Shown here: positions 6,344 to 11,557 of the stretch, in pieces
Layout: each line of letters starts with the position of its first letter
How positions within the stretch are numbered: position 1 is the first letter of the stretch
Assembly (NCBI GenBank): GCA_029259995.1
Contig: JAJDEC010000417.1
Coordinates: forward strand, 1 to 11,557
Reading direction: 5' to 3'
DNA length: 11,557 nt
Origin: Phycisphaerae bacterium
Lineage (GTDB): Bacteria > Planctomycetota > Phycisphaerae > UBA1845 > UTPLA1
Program-made: the position numbers and the translations under genes
Notes under the pieces: generated by a model
The model's database searches: none
Told to the model about the DNA's origin: nothing
What the model saw: only the letters and a program-made list of their open reading frames with translations

Positions 6344-9298
6344 ATGAACGACATCATCGAGTTGATTCGACATTTCGACATTTCAAGCGGCGCCTGGCAG
6401 GGCCTCATCGATTCCAGCCTCAAGGCCACGGTCATCCTGGGCGTCGCCACGACGGCGTTCCTCTGCATGCGTCGGGCTGCACCGCGATATCGACATGCTA
6501 TGCTGTCCATCGCCGTATTCGGCGTGTTGATCGTCCCTATCTTGTCGACCGTCATGCCCAGATATCGTATTCCGATTCTGCCCGAACCGACGAACGAGAT
6601 CGTTCGGCCAGTTCCCGCAGCGACGCCGACAGTCACGGCATCATCCGTGCGGGTTCCGTCCCCGTCAGTTCCGGCCCGTTTAAGCATGTCGAACGCGTCG
6701 CCGACGCAGGATAACATCGCGCCGTCAGGCGTCTCCAATCAAGCGATCGGCAGCACGATGATGATGGCGCCACGGGAATCCGTCGAACGCGCAGCAGCAG
6801 TCAAGAACACGCCCACAACACTGGCAACAAACGTTCCGCCGCAAACCACGCAACTTGCCGGCAACGCAATTGGCGACAATTCCGGCATCCCAACCGCAAC
6901 AAACGTATCCGACACGCTCATCACGATCTGGTTAATGGGACTCGTCATCGGACTGTTGTGGATGATGTTGGGAACACTCCGTGTCAACTGGTGGCTCAAA
7001 CGGGGCAGGCCCGTCGTTGATGGCGGCGCGCTCCGGATTGCGCGGCAAGTCTCTCAGGGGCTTGGCATCCGACGCCGGGCTGCATTGGTCGAAACCGACG
7101 CCATCGACTCTCCCATCACGTGGGGCGCTTTGCGGCCGATCGTCCTGCTTCCCGCCAATTGGCACGAATGGTCTGTCGAACGCCTCCGAATCGTTCTTCT
7201 GCACGAACTCACGCACGTCCGCCGTCACGACTGGTTTGTCCAGATGTGCGCCCGGCTCGCGTGCGTTGTGCATTGGTTCAATCCGCTCGCCTGGTTTGTC
7301 GCCCGCCGGCTGGAGGAAGTACGAGAACTCGCCTGCGACGACGACGTGGTTCGAATCGGTACACGGCCGTCCACTTACGCCGAAACACTGCTCGACATCG
7401 CGACGCGCATGCGTCGACGTCCGATGGTCGCCGCCGTTGCCCTCAACATGGCCGCGAGAACGCGACTTGAAGGGCGGTTGATTTCGATTCTCGGCGACGG
7501 CAAGGGGAATCAACGACGTGGAATCGTCATACATGGAACGCTGTTGTTCGTTTCAGCGATCGTTGTCGCCATGTCGGCCATCGAGCCCTGGCGAAGCAAC
7601 GATTTCCAGCCGATCTTGTCGATCGACAACGATCGGGCCTGTCGTCCCACATTATCGAATCCCGACGATTCACGCCTCGACACGAACGCCAGCATGAGCA
7701 GCGCTGTGGAAAAGGCGACCGACGATCGGCACTTTGCAACCGGCGTGCAGTCATGGAAGACCCAATTCAGGCCCGCGCCATTTGAACCGGCGCCGAGTCG
7801 CACATCCGCCGTCGTCCCACTGGCAATGGCGGATGCCGATGGCCCCGCATTGATGTCCCCGATCTCGCTCGCAGCAGATCAACCCGGGAGCACCACTTCC
7901 GACTCGAACCGATTGATCGATCGCGAAGCGCGACAACGAATCATCGTGTGGCAGGAAGCGATCATTTCCTATCGCAATGAGGAACAGTCGATCCGACGAT
8001 CCGTCCTGGCAAACCGATTTGAGGACGCTGGTCGCGGCGTCGATCGCGCCGCACAGGTCATCGAGTCGGCTCGCGCTTACGCACCCAGTGCAGCGGCCTT
8101 TGATGACTATCAAGAGCGCATCGCCGCATTGAGAACCTACGTATCCGATGAAAGCAGGCGTCACGACGAAGAGGCGATCCGGCTTCAGCTCAAGGAAATC
8201 AATCAGCGTGAGGCCGTCCGGCTGGCCGCGATTGCCGACGGCCAGCGTCGCGTGATCGAAGGGCTGATGACCCGTGCAGAAACACTCAACGCCGCACGAC
8301 AATACGACGAGGCGTTGCAAGTCATCGAACAGCTGGTTGTCGTTGACCCGTCGAACGAACGAGCGATCTGGCTTCGCGATCTCATCAGGGACGTCAGCCA
8401 GAGTCGCCGCGATCGCCTTGCGGTCGCAACACGACATCGTGAAGGACGAAGTCTCTTCATTCAGGTCGACGAAGACGGCATACCCTACAGTGATGACATT
8501 CGATACCCAAAAGACTGGATCGAGAAGTCCGCCCGACGACGTCCGAGCGACGAATACAGAGAACAGGAAGAAACGCGCCGAGCCCGGGCGACACTTCGCA
8601 GTCGCACGCCAGAAATTCGCTTCGACAGCGTTGAATTCGAAGTGGTTGTCGATCGATTGCGATCCCTGACGGGATTGAACATCGTTCCCAATTGGGCTGC
8701 CATGGAAGCCGTAGCGGTCGAAAAGGACGCCGAAGTCACGTTGTCCCTCAACGACGTCTCGTTTGAAAAAACGCTGGATCTGATTCTCGGCGAAGTTAGC
8801 GGCGGCGAAGTCGAACTCGGCTACGAGATTGACGAGGGAATCGTCCGCATCTCCACGAAGGAAGATCTGAGCAGGCGGACGAAAGCCGTCGCAATAAACA
8901 CCAGCGATCTGATCGTCAGCGTTCCCAATTTCGTAGGCCCCAGAATCGACATCACGCAGGCCGGTCAGGGCCAGGGGCAGACCGGCCAGCAGGGCGGAAT
9001 CGGCGGCGGCCAATTCCTCGGCAGCGGCGGCGGCGCCGGAGGTGCTGGCGGCGGCGGTGGTGGCGGTGGCGGGGGAGGCGGCGGCAACAACCTCTTCGAC
9101 GATGGCGAAGACGATGATGCCGACGTCAACGACGCGATTGGACCGTTGATCGACTTGATACAGGCAACGATCGAACCAGAGAGCTGGCGCGCGGCCGGCG
9201 GAAATGTGGGTTCGATTTCGGCACTCAACCAGCAATTGATTGTCACGCAGACGGCATCCGCGCACGCCCAACTGAGGGACTTGCTGCGAAGCCACTAG
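6344..9298 (+). CDS. BlaR1-like M56 membrane metalloprotease fused to a secretin/STN-like C-terminal domain
   Basis: 984 residues. Two membrane helices near the N-terminus (about 24-42 and 52-70), a Ser/Thr/Pro-rich loop (80-185), a third helix (191-213), the M56 protease domain (about 230-358) and a fourth helix (394-414) reproduce BlaR1 topology. The zinc site is intact: HELTH at 287-291 and a downstream Glu in RELACDD (328). An Arg-Arg pair just before helix four (391-392) is a possible self-cleavage point by analogy with BlaR1. The rest should be periplasmic: a low-complexity linker, a helical and TPR-like stretch (about 525-690, with YDEALQVIEQLVVVDPSNERA), then a secretin/STN-like domain (about 755-845, IRFDSVEFEVVVDRLRSLTG through LGYEIDEGIVRIST), a Gly-rich tract (873-914) and a second small module (930-984, with SWRAAGGNVGSI and NQQLIVTQT). 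There is no penicillin-binding domain. Likely a sensor that inactivates the BlaI encoded just upstream; the signal is unknown. Confidence 0.87.
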   Translation: MNDIIELIRHFDISSGAWQGLIDSSLKATVILGVATTAFLCMRRAAPRYRHAMLSIAVFGVLIVPILSTVMPRYRIPILPEPTNEIVRPVPAATPTVTASSVRVPSPSVPARLSMSNASPTQDNIAPSGVSNQAIGSTMMMAPRESVERAAAVKNTPTTLATNVPPQTTQLAGNAIGDNSGIPTATNVSDTLITIWLMGLVIGLLWMMLGTLRVNWWLKRGRPVVDGGALRIARQVSQGLGIRRRAALVETDAIDSPITWGALRPIVLLPANWHEWSVERLRIVLLHELTHVRRHDWFVQMCARLACVVHWFNPLAWFVARRLEEVRELACDDDVVRIGTRPSTYAETLLDIATRMRRRPMVAAVALNMAARTRLEGRLISILGDGKGNQRRGIVIHGTLLFVSAIVVAMSAIEPWRSNDFQPILSIDNDRACRPTLSNPDDSRLDTNASMSSAVEKATDDRHFATGVQSWKTQFRPAPFEPAPSRTSAVVPLAMADADGPALMSPISLAADQPGSTTSDSNRLIDREARQRIIVWQEAIISYRNEEQSIRRSVLANRFEDAGRGVDRAAQVIESARAYAPSAAAFDDYQERIAALRTYVSDESRRHDEEAIRLQLKEINQREAVRLAAIADGQRRVIEGLMTRAETLNAARQYDEALQVIEQLVVVDPSNERAIWLRDLIRDVSQSRRDRLAVATRHREGRSLFIQVDEDGIPYSDDIRYPKDWIEKSARRRPSDEYREQEETRRARATLRSRTPEIRFDSVEFEVVVDRLRSLTGLNIVPNWAAMEAVAVEKDAEVTLSLNDVSFEKTLDLILGEVSGGEVELGYEIDEGIVRISTKEDLSRRTKAVAINTSDLIVSVPNFVGPRIDITQAGQGQGQTGQQGGIGGGQFLGSGGGAGGAGGGGGGGGGGGGGNNLFDDGEDDDADVNDAIGPLIDLIQATIEPESWRAAGGNVGSISALNQQLIVTQTASAHAQLRDLLRSH
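8960..9087 (+). repeat. In-frame Gly/Gln low-complexity tract
   Basis: GGC/GGT-rich DNA encoding residues about 873-914 of the M56 protein. It begins with alternating Gly-Gln and ends in an uninterrupted run of 13 Gly. It separates the secretin-like domain from the last small module and is followed by an acidic DDGEDDDAD stretch. Codons vary (GGC, GGT, GGA, GGG), so it is not a pure microsatellite. Confidence 0.85.
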
Positions 9299-9667
9299 GG
9301 AGACACTCCACCCCGGCGTCGCGCATCGGGACCATGTCAATCGGCTCGAGGCGCGACGCATTGACGACCAAAAGTTCGGCTTGACTGCCGGATTGGCCGC
9401 GGCGGACAAACGACGCATCCGCGAAGTCCGCGCGCCGAAGGCATCAACCGGACGACAATTCAACCTGACTCGGCGGGTTCGATCGATTGGACCTTTAGCG
9501 AGCGTCGGCGACGGTCGGCCCGCCGGGACTTTTTCCCATCTCGATTCCATCAAGCATTTGTCAACGCCATGTGTCATATCTGTTGAATTTGAAGAAACGC
9601 CCGGATTCTGCGACACTCGACCAGCGGGCATAGGCTGCGAGGTCCAATCCGGAGCGTCGAAGAATCC
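9299..9667. other. 369-bp non-coding gap between M56 and ABC genes
   Basis: No convincing gene. The 96-residue frame from 9381 overlaps the ABC start and shows no domain pattern. The notable element is the inverted repeat at 9316-9359. A TTGTCA at 9558 has no acceptable -10 partner at 16-18 bp, so no promoter is claimed for the ABC genes, though the gap size suggests they have their own. Confidence 0.6.
9316..9359. repeat. 9-bp perfect inverted repeat downstream of the M56 gene
   Basis: GCGTCGCGC (9316-9324) and GCGCGACGC (9351-9359) are perfect complements separated by 26 nt. It starts 18 bp after the M56 stop. The stem is strong but the loop is long and no T-run follows, so a Rho-independent terminator is only possible, not shown. 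It might also be a protein-binding site for the ABC operon. Confidence 0.5.
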
Positions 9668-10384
9668 ATGACACAATCACTGATGGCGCCCATCCGAATC
9701 CAGAAAGCGTCCCGTGTGTTCCAAATGGGAGACGTCGAAGTTTCCGCTTTGCTGGACGCTGATCTGGAGGTTTCGAAAGGCGAGTTCGTCGTGATCCTTG
9801 GGCCCAGCGGCTCCGGCAAGAGCACGCTTCTCAATCTCATCGGCGGACTTGATCGACCCACATCCGGCCGACTTTGGTTCCGCGATCAGGAATTGACGTC
9901 GCTGGATGATGAAGCCCTGACGCGATATCGCCGCGACACGATTGGATTTGTATTCCAATTCTACAACCTGGTGCCGACACTGACGGCACTTGAGAACGTG
10001 CAAGTCGCGACGGAACTCGTCTCGGATCCGATCGATCCCGCCGAAGCCCTCGCGATCGTCGGTCTTGCCGATCGTGCGTCACATTTCCCAGCCCAGCTGT
10101 CCGGCGGCGAACAACAGCGCGTCTCGATTGCACGTGCGCTGGCCAAACGCCCGGACCTCCTGCTCGCGGACGAGCCGACCGGCGCGCTGGATCTTGAGAT
10201 GGCGAAAGCCGTCCTCGAAACCCTGCAACGACTCAATCGCGAAAAAGGCCTGACGATTATCCTGATTACACACAACCCGGCACTCGCCATGATTGCGAAT
10301 CGCAGGGTCCGCCTCGCCAGCGGACGCATCGCGGAAGTCACGCGCAACGAATCCCCGTCGCCCGCATCCGAAATATCCTGGTAA
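9668..10384 (+). CDS. LolD/MacB-type ABC transporter ATP-binding protein
   Basis: 238 residues, normal for the family. All ATPase motifs are present and intact: Walker A GPSGSGKST (45-53), Q-loop Gln in FVFQFYNL (97), signature LSGGEQQR (144-151), Walker B DLLLADEP (163-170), D-loop GALD (172-175) and the switch His in ITHN (202). The FQFYNLVPTLTALENV stretch and the TGALD context are typical of the MacB/LolD/FtsE group, whose ATPase drives periplasmic conformational change of FtsX-type permeases rather than moving a substrate through a channel. It is followed after 15 bp by exactly such a permease. GGAG lies 13 bases before the ATG, a long spacing; a second Met at residue 6 has no better site. 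Substrate cannot be read from the ATPase. Confidence 0.93.
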   Translation: MTQSLMAPIRIQKASRVFQMGDVEVSALLDADLEVSKGEFVVILGPSGSGKSTLLNLIGGLDRPTSGRLWFRDQELTSLDDEALTRYRRDTIGFVFQFYNLVPTLTALENVQVATELVSDPIDPAEALAIVGLADRASHFPAQLSGGEQQRVSIARALAKRPDLLLADEPTGALDLEMAKAVLETLQRLNREKGLTIILITHNPALAMIANRRVRLASGRIAEVTRNESPSPASEISW

Positions 10385-10399
10385 CGCTCCGGAGACCGT

Positions 10400-11557
10400 G
10401 TGAGGCCGCTCGACAAGAAACTGCTGCGAGAGCTTCGATTCAACGCCGGATCACTTCTGGTCGTCGTCGTGATTATCGCCTTCGGCGCTGGATCCTACGT
10501 CGGGATGGGTTCGGCGCAGCGCGTCCTCGAAACCAGTCAGGCCGCCTATTACAACGCCTATCGATTCGCCGACTTCTGGGTGGATGTCAAAAAGGCGCCG
10601 CTCACGGAGATCGATCGCCTCGCGGAACTCAAAGGCATCGAGATTGTCCAGTCGCGCGTCGTCTTCGACATCATTCTGGATCTGCCCGAGCAGCCGCGGC
10701 CCGTCAACGGACGCCTGATTTCATTTCCCGAACAGCGCGACGCAAGCACGCTGAATGATCTCTTCCTGATCCGCGGTACCGGCTTCTCCCCCGATCGCGA
10801 CGAAGAGTTGATCGTCAGCGACTCGTTCGCGCTGGCCCACCGTCTCAGACCCGGCGATCAGATCCACTTGATCCTCAATCGGCGGCGCGAAGCATTCACG
10901 ATCGTCGGCACCTGCGTGAGCCCCGAATACGTCTATATGGTTCGCGGCGAAGGCGATCTCATGCCGGACCCGGAACATTTCGGCGTTCTCTACGTCAAGG
11001 AACGTTACGCGCGCGACGTGCTGGACTTTCAGGACGCCTGCAACAATGTCGTCGGCCGATTTGCAAACATCTCGCCGTCTCAACAGAAGACGCTCCTGAA
11101 CGACATCGAAACGCGCCTGGAGCCCTACGGCGTCTTCTCCGCCATCCTGCGAGAGCGACAGGCGTCCAATCGTTTCCTGACCGACGAGATCGACGGCCTG
11201 CGCGTCAGCGCCGTCATCATGCCCCTCATATTCCTGGCCGTTTCCGCCATGGCCCTGAGCGTCCTGCTTCGCCGACTCGTGGAACGGCAGCGCGTCACGA
11301 TCGGAACCCTGAAGGCCCTCGGCTATTCCAACGCCCGGCTGTTCCGGCATTTCATTTTCTTCGGTCTCATCGTCGGTCTTGTCGGCGGTCTCATCGGCTG
11401 CGTCATCGGCATCGGTCTCCGCCAATCGATGATCAATCTCTACGCCGAGTTCTATCATTTCCCGAAGTACATCATCGATACCCATCCGGAACTCATGCTG
11501 CAGGCCGTGGGAATCAGTGTTCTCTTCGCCGTCGTCGGCGCACTCCGCGGTGCTCGT
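10400..11557 (+). CDS. FtsX/MacB-like ABC transporter permease, N-terminal half (cut by window end)
   Basis: Starts at a GTG with CGGAG five bases upstream, 15 bp after the ATPase stop, and runs 386 codons to the window end without a stop. The N-terminal membrane helix (17-36) is followed by a large periplasmic domain (37-266) with RFADFWVDVKKAP, SRVVFDIILDL, LRPGDQI, VSPEYVYM and ASNRFLTDEI, the pattern of the long permeases of about 780-800 residues that carry two FtsX modules. The first FtsX module follows: helix 269-290, the ATPase-contacting turn RQRVTIGTLKALGYSNARL (297-314, core part), helices 316-339 and 366-383. The rest should lie beyond the window. Together with the ATPase it forms an envelope exporter or extractor of the MacB/LolCDE type; a HlyD/MacA-like adaptor often accompanies such pairs and may follow. 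Confidence 0.9.
   Translation, partial: MRPLDKKLLRELRFNAGSLLVVVVIIAFGAGSYVGMGSAQRVLETSQAAYYNAYRFADFWVDVKKAPLTEIDRLAELKGIEIVQSRVVFDIILDLPEQPRPVNGRLISFPEQRDASTLNDLFLIRGTGFSPDRDEELIVSDSFALAHRLRPGDQIHLILNRRREAFTIVGTCVSPEYVYMVRGEGDLMPDPEHFGVLYVKERYARDVLDFQDACNNVVGRFANISPSQQKTLLNDIETRLEPYGVFSAILRERQASNRFLTDEIDGLRVSAVIMPLIFLAVSAMALSVLLRRLVERQRVTIGTLKALGYSNARLFRHFIFFGLIVGLVGGLIGCVIGIGLRQSMINLYAEFYHFPKYIIDTHPELMLQAVGISVLFAVVGALRGAR

Noticed and set aside
9558..9588. Possible promoter TTGTCA for the ABC operon
   Set aside because: No -10 hexamer with an acceptable match at 16-18 bp spacing.
9381..9671. A 96-codon frame in the gap before the ABC ATPase
   Set aside because: Overlaps the ATPase start, has no good ribosome site and no domain resemblance; composition unlike the real neighbours.
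7751..9676. A 641-codon open frame antisense to the M56 gene
   Set aside because: It uses exactly the same codon register as the sense gene, so it stays open simply because TTA, CTA and TCA codons are avoided there. Its translation shows no domain, and the sense strand has clear HELTH and secretin-like motifs.
10721..11485. A 254-codon open frame antisense to the permease
   Set aside because: Same codon register as the permease gene and acidic low-complexity translation; the sense translation has clear FtsX-type motifs.

Overview
The window looks like a piece of a planctomycete chromosome, most likely from the Phycisphaerae or a related lineage. This is inferred from three things visible in the sequence: a secreted protein ending in the paired dockerin-like calcium motifs common in that group, a BlaI/M56 regulator-protease pair whose protease carries a secretin-like C-terminal part, and a cell-surface protein built from malectin, cadherin-like, HYR and thrombospondin-3-like modules. 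Base composition is GC-rich with strong preference for C or G at third codon positions, and the palindrome CGATCG is unusually frequent. No rRNA, tRNA, CRISPR array or insertion sequence was seen.

Layout. The left half (1-5688) is read leftward. It holds the first 76 codons of a medium-chain dehydrogenase/quinone reductase cut by the window edge, the malectin/HYR surface protein with a Cys-Gly/hydrophobic/poly-Arg tail, a membrane-anchored TPR protein, a small DUF4286-type protein, and a secreted beta-propeller-like protein with a C-terminal dockerin pair. The last two are only 13 bp apart and are probably one transcript. The right half (5953-11557) is read rightward: BlaI-type repressor, a 984-residue M56 (BlaR1-like) membrane metalloprotease fused to a secretin/STN-like domain, then after a 369-bp non-coding gap a LolD/MacB-type ABC ATPase and an FtsX-like permease truncated by the window end.

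The two halves meet in a 264-bp divergent control region (5689-5952). Each side has a recognisable promoter with a dyad on or next to the start of transcription: TGCTA-N6-TAGCA overlaps the -10 box on the BlaI side, and a perfect 14-bp GGGCTCG/CGAGCCC palindrome lies at the predicted start site on the dockerin side.

By analogy with BlaI/BlaR1, the M56 protein would sense something in the envelope and relieve BlaI repression of its own operon, and possibly of neighbours. The fused secretin-like sensor part, instead of a penicillin-binding domain, is the most unusual thing here. The ABC pair downstream, a type of exporter or lipoprotein extractor that works on the envelope, is a possible output, but the gap and the lack of an obvious shared operator leave that open.
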